The notes: generated by a model not told the origin, from the sequence alone. A stretch of 24,771 bases of DNA from an uncultured Porphyromonadaceae bacterium (GCA_947178245.1 CAMWXO010000007.1:1-24771); one strand, 5' to 3'. Positions 7,581-14,745 are shown, counted from the first letter of the stretch. Program-made: numbers and translations.

Positions 7581-8722
7581 GCGACAATAGAATAAGCCGC
7601 CGTGGCTTTCTTAAAGCGGCAGCGGCATTGGGAGCTACCCTGACCATTGAACCTGCGCTAAATAAGGTTCAGGCAGCCGAGCGGGTCTTCACAGGAAAGG
7701 ACATGGCGAGGAATACGGATATGCCACATCGGACTCTTGGCTCCGGCAAAGCGGCTTTCGATGTCTCTGCCCTGGGCTTCGGTGTTATGGGTATGACCTA
7801 CAACCGCAGCCAATATCCCGACAAGGAGATGCGCAAGCGGGTGATCGCCGAGGCAGTGGATCGGGGCGTGACACTTTTTGACACGGCCATCATCTATGGC
7901 CCCCTGAATAATGAGGAATTTGCGGGCGAGGCTCTTGCACCTTACAAGAACCGCGTCAACGTCACAACAAAGTTCGGACACGAGGTGATTGACGGCAAGG
8001 CCACAGGAAGGCAGGACAGTCGACCCGAAACCATACGTCGTTATTGCGAGGGTTCGTTGCGTCGCCTTGGGGTGGATTCCATACCTATGTTTTACCAGCA
8101 TCGCTTTGACCCGAACACCCCTATTGAGGAGGTTGCCGGGTGCATAGGCGACCTTATAAAGGAGGGCAAGGTGCAGCGTTGGGGGCTCTGCGAGGTGAGT
8201 CCCGAAACTATCAGGAAAGCCCATGCTGTCACTCCGGTCACAGCGATACAGAGTGAATATCACCTTATGCACAGGCTAGTAGAGGAAAACGGAGTCCTCG
8301 ACACATGCAAGGAACTGGGGATAGGCTTCGTGCCTTACAGCCCGATCAACCGGGGCTTCTTAGGAGGCTGTATCAATGAATACACCGTTTTCGACACCAA
8401 CAACGACAACCGCCACACATTGCCACGTTTCCAGCCCGATGCCATGCGGCAGAACTACCGCATTGTCAACGTTCTTCAGGATTTCGGACGCACGCGCGGC
8501 ATGACATCCTCACAGGTTGCGCTCGGATGGTTGCTCCACAAGGCTCCGTGGATAGTGCCTATACCGGGCACCACGAAGATCTCACATCTTGAAGAAAACC
8601 TGCACACATTTGATTTCGCGCTTGCCGACAGCGAGTGGGATGAGCTGGAGACGCGTGTGGCTGCCATCCCCGTGGTGGGTGACCGTTACAACGCAGAGCA
8701 GCAGAAACAGGTAGGACACTAA
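7577..8722 (+). CDS. Tat-exported aldo/keto reductase
   Basis: 381 residues. The N-terminus NRISRRGFLKAAAALGATL is a twin-arginine signal (SRRGFLK), so the enzyme is probably folded with its cofactor and exported to the periplasm. The reductase domain (residues 50-375) keeps the whole catalytic tetrad: Asp102 (LFDTA), Tyr107 (IYGP), Lys132 (TTKFG) and His175 (FYQHR). The C-terminal PIPGTTKISHLEENL is the NADP(H)-binding block. The family reduces aldehydes, ketones or quinone-like substrates with NADPH; the source of NADPH in the periplasm is the open question. The start overlaps the acetyltransferase stop by 4 bases; the flavodoxin-like gene follows after 27 bases. Confidence 0.9.
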   Translation: MSDNRISRRGFLKAAAALGATLTIEPALNKVQAAERVFTGKDMARNTDMPHRTLGSGKAAFDVSALGFGVMGMTYNRSQYPDKEMRKRVIAEAVDRGVTLFDTAIIYGPLNNEEFAGEALAPYKNRVNVTTKFGHEVIDGKATGRQDSRPETIRRYCEGSLRRLGVDSIPMFYQHRFDPNTPIEEVAGCIGDLIKEGKVQRWGLCEVSPETIRKAHAVTPVTAIQSEYHLMHRLVEENGVLDTCKELGIGFVPYSPINRGFLGGCINEYTVFDTNNDNRHTLPRFQPDAMRQNYRIVNVLQDFGRTRGMTSSQVALGWLLHKAPWIVPIPGTTKISHLEENLHTFDFALADSEWDELETRVAAIPVVGDRYNAEQQKQVGH

Positions 8723-8749
8723 TCTTGATAATTATACAAATATATACAA

Positions 8750-9469
8750 ATGAAGAAAATCTTATTTGCATTGGCGGCCTGTTTCTGCACCTTTGCCATG
8801 AATGCCAGGACTCTCGTAGCTTATTACAGCTACACCAATAACGTGAAGAGTATAGTAAACACCTTGACATCACAGATAGACTGTGATGTGCTGGAAATCG
8901 AGCCGGCGGAAAAAGGTCTTGACTATGCCGCAGACAACTACGCAATAGGCAGCGCACAGATTGCCGCAATACGCAATAATCCTGATAACGCATCATCATA
9001 TCCTGAAATTGATCCTGTCGAAGTAAACCTGGATGAATACAGCACGGTAATAATAGCCGCACCTTTATGGTGGAGCCAGATGGCAGCCCCGATGCAGACT
9101 TTCCTGTTCAAATACGGAGCACAGATGGCCGGTAAGAATATCGGTCTCATCGTGTCAAGCGCAAGCAGCGGTATCAGCGGAGTTGAAGCCGATGCACACC
9201 GTCTGATTCCTGACGGTAAATTTATCTCACCGAGCCTATGGATTCGTAGTTCACAAACCTCAAATGCAAAATCACTGATTCAAACCTGGCTCAATGAAAT
9301 AAACTACGAAGCATTGGCATCAATCCCTTCCGTTACACAGTATGAAGACAATGAAGTCGCTGTATATTCCTTGTCGGGAATGAGTATGCGGAATCTATAT
9401 TCAGATTTTTCCAATCTGCCAAGTGGCCTATACATCATCAATGGGAAAAAGACATTGGTGGCAAGATAG
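8750..9469 (+). CDS. Exported flavodoxin-like protein with a short C-terminal tail
   Basis: 239 residues. A signal peptide (residues 1-19, ending AMNA) is followed directly by a flavodoxin fold: RTLVAYYSYTNNVKSIV is the FMN phosphate loop, VIIAAPLWWSQMAAPMQTFL the second flavin loop, and NIGLIVSSASSGISG the third. A linker leads to about 35 C-terminal residues (VAVYSLSGMSMRNL, then LPSGLYIINGKKTLVAR) of the kind found at the end of many Bacteroidetes secreted proteins and resembling a shortened type IX sorting tail. Flavodoxins are normally cytoplasmic, so export is unusual. It is the third gene of the AraC-linked operon and could pass electrons with the Tat reductase. LAAC at residues 8-11 resembles a lipobox but is too close to the N-terminus. 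Confidence 0.85.
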   Translation: MKKILFALAACFCTFAMNARTLVAYYSYTNNVKSIVNTLTSQIDCDVLEIEPAEKGLDYAADNYAIGSAQIAAIRNNPDNASSYPEIDPVEVNLDEYSTVIIAAPLWWSQMAAPMQTFLFKYGAQMAGKNIGLIVSSASSGISGVEADAHRLIPDGKFISPSLWIRSSQTSNAKSLIQTWLNEINYEALASIPSVTQYEDNEVAVYSLSGMSMRNLYSDFSNLPSGLYIINGKKTLVAR

Positions 9470-9518
9470 TAGTTACCTCATTCCGTCTACTGCGGTTACT
9501 TCAAGGAAATAAGAAAAT

Positions 9519-9562
9519 CGGCTGAGTATGCCCGGTGTTATCGACATTGAGCATATCAGCCG
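9519..9562 (+). terminator. Hairpin after the flavodoxin-like gene
   Basis: CGGCTGAGTATGC (9519-9531) pairs with GCATATCAGCCG (9551-9562) with one unpaired base. There is no T-run directly after it; the nearest is TTTTTT around 9610. It is a weak candidate for the operon terminator. Confidence 0.35.
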
Positions 9563-9623
9563 TTGAATACAAAAGAGGATGCACTCTCATGCACCCTCCT
9601 GCAGAATAATTTTTTATATATTG

Positions 9624-9731
9624 TCAGCTGTGCGGCATCTGATTCACGCGAGCCTGAACCAAAGCATAGTCGGCGCCCAACTTTGCCGCACGGCCGGGAT
9701 TGTTGCCGTAGTCGCCATGTATCACTTCAAA
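9624..9731 (-). pseudogene. Remnant of a CW_7-like (Cpl-7) cell-wall-binding repeat
   Basis: On the minus strand a 35-codon stretch ends at a TGA (9626-9624) and is preceded by an in-frame TAA (9734-9732). It reads VIHGDYGNNPGRAAKLG followed by ADYALVQARVN, which closely follows the CW_7 pattern (VI.GkyGNg..R...LG..Ya.VQ.rVN) found at the C-termini of phage-type lysozymes and peptidoglycan-binding proteins. No start codon or catalytic domain remains, so this is the tail of a deleted gene. The recognition rests on the motif by eye. Confidence 0.55.
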
Positions 9732-9769
9732 TTAGGATCTAACTTTGAAACCAAAACGTGCTGACATGC

Positions 9770-9798
9770 CGACGGGTTTTGCCCACGTCGCTTTTTTT
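9770..9798 (+). terminator. Orphan rho-independent terminator
   Basis: CGACGGG (9770-9776), loop TTTTG, CCCaCGTCG (9782-9790, one bulged A), then C and seven T. This is a good intrinsic terminator on the plus strand, yet the last plus-strand gene stops about 300 bases earlier. It may be the end of the flavodoxin operon's long tail, of a small RNA, or of a deleted gene. Confidence 0.6.
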
Positions 9799-9868
9799 AT
9801 AATTATTAAGGATTATATTGCAAAAATGAATCAGCGCGCATGAAGACCTTCAGCTATTTATAGACAGT

Positions 9869-9899
9869 CGCCCCCGTGACTCCGAAAAGTCCGGGGGCG
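9869..9899 (-). terminator. Hairpin after the thioredoxin-like lipoprotein gene
   Basis: CGCCCCCG (9869-9876) pairs with CGGGGGCG (9892-9899), and GACT/AGTC inside extends the stem. It lies just beyond the minus-strand stop codon (9924). No clear T-run follows, so it may act as a 3' stabilising hairpin. A smaller hairpin GACACG-aatg-CGTGTC sits between it and the stop codon. Confidence 0.5.
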
Positions 9900-9923
9900 G
9901 CGTGGGTCAGACACGAATGCGTG

Positions 9924-11063
9924 TCACTTCATGAAGTCGGCCAGGCGGGTGAAGAAAGATGGGTCTTCGCCAGTGGTGAGGTCTACGAGCTTGCCTTCGG
10001 GATTAATGATGGCCTTTGTCGGGAAGCCGGTAATGTTATATGCCTCGTAGATGGCACGATCCATGCCGTTGTAGACATTGATCCAGGGAAGTTCGTACTT
10101 CTTCAGGCCCTCAAGCCAGTCTTCCTCAGATTCGTTGCAGTCGATGCCGATAACGACGAGCCTGTCGCCGTATTTCTTATAAGCCTCTTTCAGGGCCGGG
10201 AATCCTTTGACACACCAGCCACACCAGCTGCCCCAGAAGTCGAGCACCACCCATTTTCCGCGGAAGTCGGAAAGGCTCACCATCTTGCCTGCCGGATCAA
10301 GAAGCGTGAACCCGGGAGCCTCGATCTTTCCCGAAGCCACCTCTGCCTTGCGTGCTTCCTCCTCTTCACGCTGAGTCAGCATTTCCTCTACCTGCTTGTA
10401 GTAGGCATCGGCAAACGGCTTGAGGATTGACTTCTTGGCCTCCGGGGTCATAGCATCGTAATATTTCTTGAAATCATCCCCGCTTAGGTCTGTGATCACA
10501 TACGGCACAGCAGGGTTATCCGGATTGTCGGCCACGAATTTCTTGATGGCGTCATCCTGACGATCCATGTATTCCTTCATCTTCTCCTGCAGATCTTCAG
10601 AAGAATCGTCTGTGTTGCGGCTTACGAGTTCCATGTATTCCAACCGTATGGGATTCACCACGGCATGATATGCCATTATACCCTCCATGAGTTTTGAGCC
10701 CTTGACGTCGAACGAGAGAGGTTCGAAACTCTCGATAGTGACGGTCAGAGACTCATTGGGGGAGGCATAGAATTCGGGCTGCATGGTGGTCAGCACCGGT
10801 GGCTCGATACTGTAGCGGGAAGGCCCGGCCGGATCAAGCCGGAGTTTGGCCACCCCGTCTTTCACCGCGAGGGTGTCGTAGATCACGGTCAGATCTTCGA
10901 CCTGAGTGGCGTCAAACATGTTTTTGATCGTGATGTGGCTTACTACAAGAGTCTTCTCCTGAAAATCTTCGGGAAGCCGGATCGATACAGTTCCCTTGTC
11001 GTCTGAGCAGGAGGCCAGCAAGAGGGCTATCGCTGCAAGATGAATTAATTTTTTCATTATCAT
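9924..11063 (-). CDS. TlpA-like thioredoxin-fold lipoprotein
   Basis: 379 residues (the ATG at 11057, giving MKKLIHLA, is an equally good start). Lipobox LLASC at about residue 19 marks a lipoprotein anchored in the cell envelope. Residues 25-125 form a beta-rich domain like the N-terminal DUF4369 region of Bacteroidetes TlpA relatives, 140-245 is a charged helical linker, and 248-379 is a thioredoxin/AhpC-TSA domain with WCGWC (Cys281, Cys284) and the cis-Pro loop GFPT. Such proteins reduce disulfides or serve cytochrome maturation and peroxide defence outside the cytoplasm; the partner is unknown. It is the last gene of the minus-strand series beginning at the ROK kinase. Confidence 0.9.
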   Translation of the reverse strand: MIMKKLIHLAAIALLLASCSDDKGTVSIRLPEDFQEKTLVVSHITIKNMFDATQVEDLTVIYDTLAVKDGVAKLRLDPAGPSRYSIEPPVLTTMQPEFYASPNESLTVTIESFEPLSFDVKGSKLMEGIMAYHAVVNPIRLEYMELVSRNTDDSSEDLQEKMKEYMDRQDDAIKKFVADNPDNPAVPYVITDLSGDDFKKYYDAMTPEAKKSILKPFADAYYKQVEEMLTQREEEEARKAEVASGKIEAPGFTLLDPAGKMVSLSDFRGKWVVLDFWGSWCGWCVKGFPALKEAYKKYGDRLVVIGIDCNESEEDWLEGLKKYELPWINVYNGMDRAIYEAYNITGFPTKAIINPEGKLVDLTTGEDPSFFTRLADFMK

Positions 11064-11115
11064 AAATTTATAACGTTATCTTCTATGCGCTGGCATGGCG
11101 CGGCATACATGCTTT

Positions 11116-11613
11116 CTATTCGAGATTCACTTTAGTGGGGGGCACACCGGGAAGTTTATAAAAAATTATCAGTGAGCAGAAATCAACCTCGAGATTCCAC
11201 AGATAGTCAGGATCACGACCGCCAAGAAATGCCGAGAAGCGCACCCCTTCCTCGAGTAGCTGCAGAAGTCTCGAATCTGAGTTGGGATAGAGCCAACCGA
11301 TATATTCGCCTCCTGCATACACCTTGATTTCTCCGTCAGCAAGGCGGATCTCGACCTTATTACCGGGATTGAGTTTCCGACAGGCCGCCACCTCTTTTTG
11401 CCCAATCACGCTAAAAGGAAGCACCTCTGCCGTGTATCCTTCAAAGCGCGCTATCACATTCTTCATTCTCTCAATATTCTCGCGCTTTCTCCGCTTCCTT
11501 TCCTGCGCTAAGGCGCTTGACGCAGAGCTCCGGTGTTTTTTCTTGCTCAACAACGCGCATACTGCAAGAGAGAATAACATCGAGCCTAACCCTGCCGGGC
11601 CTATTCCTTTCAT
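11116..11613 (-). CDS. Small membrane-anchored protein, HIRAN-like C-terminal part
   Basis: 165 residues. One N-terminal hydrophobic segment (GLGSMLFSLAVCALL) is followed by a very basic stretch (KKKHRSS, then ERKRRKRENIERMK), then a beta-rich domain. The piece RLADGEIKVYAGGEYIGWLY followed by SRLLQLLEEGVRFSAFLGG recalls the HIRAN pattern (small-molecule-like address, IGY/IGW, loop, final strand), but the similarity is weak and judged by eye. Located 52 bases before the thioredoxin lipoprotein gene and 43 bases after the nitroreductase gene, in the same direction. Function unknown. Confidence 0.65.
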   Translation of the reverse strand: MKGIGPAGLGSMLFSLAVCALLSKKKHRSSASSALAQERKRRKRENIERMKNVIARFEGYTAEVLPFSVIGQKEVAACRKLNPGNKVEIRLADGEIKVYAGGEYIGWLYPNSDSRLLQLLEEGVRFSAFLGGRDPDYLWNLEVDFCSLIIFYKLPGVPPTKVNLE

Positions 11614-11656
11614 TGCCTTAAAAATGAAGAACTACATGGCAAAACCATCGGGATTA

Positions 11657-12208
11657 TTAAAACCGGTTGCGGTGCATCCGCTCGGGATGCCATTTGCATA
11701 TGGGGGCATGCTCTTTTTCAGGATAGCCAACCGGAATCAGTGAAAACGGTATGATTCCCTCAGGAAGGCTGAGGATATCAGAGGCAGCCTTCATTCTGTC
11801 GGCATGCGGGTAAAGACAAGTCCATACGGCTCCCAGTCCAAGCGCATGGGCCGCGAGAAGGATATTCTCGGAGGCCGCCGACACGTCCTGCACCCAGAGA
11901 GTGGAATCCTCGCCCTCGAGAAAGCGGCTCTCGTTGCCGCATACCGCCACCGCAAAGGGAGCGGCGGCAGTCATCTTTGCGTATGGGAGAGCATCGGCGA
12001 GAGCCTGCAGAATATCGGCATCGTCAATCAAAACGAACTCCCAGGGCTGCATATTCACACCCGAAGGCGCGCTCATGCCGGCACGCACCACCGCTTCCTT
12101 CAAGGCGCCGTCTACTTCGCGGTCGGCAAAGCGCCTAATGCTCGTGCGGCTGAGTATATTCTGATAAGCCGCATTATTTTCCAAATCAGAGATTGCCAAT
12201 TTTTCCAT
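11657..12208 (-). CDS. Nitroreductase family FMN-dependent oxidoreductase
   Basis: 183 residues. SRTSIRRFADREV near residue 20 is the FMN-phosphate-binding R-x-S-x-R motif; MSAPSGVNMQPWEFVLIDD is the second conserved flavin block; SAASENILLAAHALGLGAVW and PVGYPEKE are typical of the family's C-terminal half. The length is normal for the short single-domain type. These enzymes use NAD(P)H to reduce nitro compounds, quinones or flavins in the cytoplasm; the natural substrate is unknown. It follows manA by 50 bases on the same strand and is probably part of the same transcript. Confidence 0.9.
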   Translation of the reverse strand: MEKLAISDLENNAAYQNILSRTSIRRFADREVDGALKEAVVRAGMSAPSGVNMQPWEFVLIDDADILQALADALPYAKMTAAAPFAVAVCGNESRFLEGEDSTLWVQDVSAASENILLAAHALGLGAVWTCLYPHADRMKAASDILSLPEGIIPFSLIPVGYPEKEHAPICKWHPERMHRNRF

Positions 12209-12258
12209 ATTGCGATAATATTTTTGATCGGGATAATTTCACTCCGCTCCGCCACCAA

Positions 12259-13224
12259 TCAGGAGCGTGCCGAAAGAAGCGTAGCGTTGCCTTTAAGCCG
12301 GAACTTGTTGAGCACCGCAGGCAGAAGCACCGTCTCTCCTGCTTTAAGCCTCATTTCTCCCGCTTCATATTCCACCGTGGCCTCACCGGCGAGACATATC
12401 AGCACCGTGAAAGAATCCTCATTGTATTCAAGACTCATCTCGCCTTCGAGAAGCAGACGACTCACCGTGAAATGTCCGCATTCTGCTATCACGGCATCCG
12501 CGACCGAAGCGTCGGCGGGAGCAGACTTGTATTCATCGTAAAACGTATAGTCTATGGCATCGCGGGCCTGCTCCGTATGCAGTTCACGGGGATTTCCCTG
12601 CGTGTCGCGCCGGTCATAGTCGTAGATGCGGTAAGTTATGTCGCTCGATTCCTGAATCTCGGCCAGGAGATTGCCCGCGCCTATGGCATGCACCCTTCCC
12701 GCAGGGAGAAAGAAGACATCGCCGGCATGCGAGTCATGCACAGCGAGCGCCTCCTCTATTGTATTGTCGGCCATCATCCTGACGTATTCCTCAGGAGTCA
12801 GACTGCGGTTGAGTCCCGAATATATCTTCGCGTCCTTGTCAGCGTCGATGATATACCACATCTCGGTCTTTCCAAGCGAGTCGTGGCGTTTTCTGGCCAA
12901 ATCATCGTCGGGATGCACCTGCACCGACAGATTGTCGGCGGCGTCGATAAGCTTGACAAGCAGGGGAAACTTCCCATCGTAGCGGGCAAAGACTTCCTTC
13001 CCGAGCAGTTCCGGGCCGAAGCATTCGATAAGTTCCGTAATCCTCATGCCACTGTAGGGGCCCCCGTCCACCACAGACTCATGCCCCGGCACCGCCGATA
13101 TCTCCCAGCTTTCGCCTATGTTCGGCTCCGGCTGAACGATTCCCTTAAAGCGGCAGATCTTCTCTCCTCCCCATATCACACTCTTGAGATAGGGAATGAA
13201 TCGTATAGGTTCTTTCTTAATCAT
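12259..13224 (-). CDS. manA: Mannose-6-phosphate isomerase, class I
   Basis: 321 residues from the ATG at 13224. A longer frame to 13299 is rejected because the first 25 codons overlap the ROK gene and lack family similarity, while MIKKEPIRFIPYLKSVIWGG is the usual opening. The zinc-binding cupin is complete: Gln102 and His104 in SVQVHPDDD, Glu121 in GKTEMWY, and His179 in PAGRVHAIG. It converts mannose-6-phosphate to fructose-6-phosphate, linking mannose use or GDP-mannose synthesis to glycolysis. It overlaps the end of the ROK kinase gene by 8 bases, which implies coupled translation and suggests that the kinase supplies its substrate. Confidence 0.93.
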   Translation of the reverse strand: MIKKEPIRFIPYLKSVIWGGEKICRFKGIVQPEPNIGESWEISAVPGHESVVDGGPYSGMRITELIECFGPELLGKEVFARYDGKFPLLVKLIDAADNLSVQVHPDDDLARKRHDSLGKTEMWYIIDADKDAKIYSGLNRSLTPEEYVRMMADNTIEEALAVHDSHAGDVFFLPAGRVHAIGAGNLLAEIQESSDITYRIYDYDRRDTQGNPRELHTEQARDAIDYTFYDEYKSAPADASVADAVIAECGHFTVSRLLLEGEMSLEYNEDSFTVLICLAGEATVEYEAGEMRLKAGETVLLPAVLNKFRLKGNATLLSARS

Positions 13225-14332
13225 CGCGCGCCTCCTTCTCGTCAATTTTGGAAAGCGCGAATGAATATGCCCCTGCAGAGATGGCTTGGCTGGCTCCAAG
13301 CCGGGAGATCATCACCCCGATGCGCTTCATGTCGTCGTATTCCACCGTCAGGCCTGTACCCCTGACGGGTATCCTCTTTGTATTGCCTCTCGCAAACTTC
13401 TCGAACTCAACCGGATCGTCGAGATCGAAGACCTCCATCTGCACGCGACGCACACTGTCGCCGCCAAGCGTGGAGAGTTCTGACCGCAGTTCCTTCATGA
13501 GCGAAGGCATTATCCAGCGTGCGGCAGCCGTGATTCCTCCGCCTATCACGATAAGGCCATCCACGAGCTGGGCCGCGATCGACATGGCGTTTCCGGCCAC
13601 CTCGCCAAACTCCGAGAAAGCCTTGCGGGCCGCCTCGGCGTTGCCCGGCCGCTTCCCATCGGCAATCTCGCATATCTCCTTCGGCTCGAAGTTGTGTCCG
13701 TAGTCGCCTGAAGCCTCTGCATATACACGCTTGATAGCACGCACGGCCACTCCTTCCTCAACTATTATGCCTTGCTTCATCTTATGCGGCAGGCAGAATG
13801 TCTCCACACAGGAATTGTCTCCTCTGTTGAGCTGCCCGTTTATCACAATTCCAACGCCAAACCCGGTGCCGAACGTGTAGCCGAGCAGATTGCGGAAACG
13901 TTTCGCGCTTCCGGCCTCGGCCAGCCGATGGTTCACTTCGGGGAGCGCTCCGCAGAGCGCCTCGCCGTAGGCAAAAAGATCGCCGTCGTTGTTGATAAAG
14001 ACCGGGATACCGAACTCATTCTCGAGCATTGGCCCCAATGCCACCCCGTCGCGGAACGACGGGAAATTCGGGAGATACCCCCCTATTATGCCATTTGGAT
14101 AGTCGGCCGGCCCCGGAAATGCGAAACTTATCGCCACGGGCTTCTCATCGAGCGATTCTATCACCTCCCTGAAGCCCTTCACCATCGTGTCGAGGCAAAG
14201 GTCGAGATCGCCGGCATTGGAAGGATATGTGATCGGCTCCGTGATATATCGGCAACCGCGCATGGCGCCGAATACGAAATTCGTGCCCCCGGCGTCGAGC
14301 GTGATTACTGTTCTGTCGTCGTGTCTATACAT
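13217..14332 (-). CDS. ROK-family sugar kinase (atypical)
   Basis: 371 residues. The N-terminal phosphate-binding loop VITLDAGGTNFVFGAM and the second block AISFAFPGPADYPNG are clear, INNDGDLFAYGE holds the catalytic Asp, GYTFGTGFGVGIVINGQL is the sugar/phosphate loop, and GLIVIGGGITAA the adenosine motif. The ROK zinc motif CxCGxxGCxE is absent; the matching region reads NSCVETFCLPHK and then VEEGVAVRAI, so this is a divergent member and somewhat longer than average. The overlap with manA points to a hexose phosphorylated before isomerisation (mannose or fructose), as inference. Start at 14332 follows a tandem 20-bp repeat. Confidence 0.85.
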   Translation of the reverse strand: MYRHDDRTVITLDAGGTNFVFGAMRGCRYITEPITYPSNAGDLDLCLDTMVKGFREVIESLDEKPVAISFAFPGPADYPNGIIGGYLPNFPSFRDGVALGPMLENEFGIPVFINNDGDLFAYGEALCGALPEVNHRLAEAGSAKRFRNLLGYTFGTGFGVGIVINGQLNRGDNSCVETFCLPHKMKQGIIVEEGVAVRAIKRVYAEASGDYGHNFEPKEICEIADGKRPGNAEAARKAFSEFGEVAGNAMSIAAQLVDGLIVIGGGITAAARWIMPSLMKELRSELSTLGGDSVRRVQMEVFDLDDPVEFEKFARGNTKRIPVRGTGLTVEYDDMKRIGVMISRLGASQAISAGAYSFALSKIDEKEARDD

Positions 14333-14333
14333 A

Positions 14334-14373
14334 ATTAGTCAATAATATACGTCATTAGTCAATAATATACGTC
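14334..14373 (-). repeat. Two tandem 20-bp repeats before the ROK start codon
   Basis: ATTAGTCAATAATATACGTC occurs twice without a gap (14334-14353, 14354-14373), ending one base before the ROK start codon. It lies in the 5' leader made from the promoter at 14470. It may be a recent slippage duplication or a site for a leader-acting factor. Confidence 0.8.
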
Positions 14374-14469
14374 AGCGGAGAGAGATACAATGTGGTATAG
14401 TTTAAATGTCTGAAAGTATAGTTTTGTTTATCGCTGTCGGGAATTGTATAATCGGATATATTCATGGTG

Positions 14470-14501
14470 CAAATATACTGATTTTAATTTTCCCAAACAA
14501 T
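14470..14501 (-). promoter_or_regulatory. Promoter of the ROK-manA operon
   Basis: Read on the minus strand, TATATTTG (14477-14470) is an exact -7 element, with ATTG (14501-14498) 20 bases upstream as a one-mismatch -33. It is about 130 bases before the ROK start codon. The sequence around the -33 (TTAATTGTTTGG, then A/T-rich) is repeated at the promoter at 14638. Confidence 0.65.
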
Positions 14502-14637
14502 TAAACCGCAATTTTCATGCACTATACTTGGCTATTAAAAATAAATTCACTACTTTTGTAGCGTTGATTCCCGGTAGCCCCTGATTTTTCAAGCTATCGG
14601 GTTTAGTTTTATACATACATATCTGAGTTTCAGACTG

Positions 14638-14669
14638 CAAAGATACGAATTTTAATTTTTCCAAACAAT
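14638..14669 (-). promoter_or_regulatory. Second, near-identical minus-strand promoter module
   Basis: Minus strand: TATCTTTG (14645-14638) with ATTG (14669-14666) 20 bases upstream, in the same context as the promoter at 14470. Transcripts from here would run through a hairpin (GCTACCGGG with CCCGATAGC, around 14572-14602) before reaching the ROK leader. It may be a duplicated promoter or may make a short RNA. Confidence 0.55.
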
Positions 14670-14745
14670 TAAATCGCCTGTTTTCGTAAAAATCCAAACA
14701 ATTAAACCGCCGTTTTTCGTAAAAATCCAAACAATTAAACCATCG
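14660..14745 (-). repeat. 33-bp tandem direct repeats (2 full copies, 1 partial)
   Basis: Units at 14660-14692 and 14693-14725 and a partial unit at 14726-14745, each starting TCCAAACAATTAAA and ending TTTTCGTAAAAA (plus strand). The core AAACAATTAAA also recurs once at 14495-14505 in the ROK promoter. The copies lie directly upstream of the second promoter's -33, the usual place for activator sites. Confidence 0.75.

Noticed and set aside
8757..8783. Lipobox (LAAC) in the flavodoxin-like protein
   Set aside because: The Cys at residue 11 leaves too short a hydrophobic region; cleavage after AMNA by signal peptidase I fits better.
9579..9764. 61-codon plus-strand ORF
   Set aside because: It is antisense to the CW_7-like remnant, whose motif is on the minus strand.
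12193..13365. 390-codon plus-strand ORF
   Set aside because: It is the antisense shadow of manA, which has complete catalytic motifs on the other strand.
14660..14745. Possible small CRISPR array
   Set aside because: The 33-bp units are directly adjacent with no spacers, and no cas genes are present.
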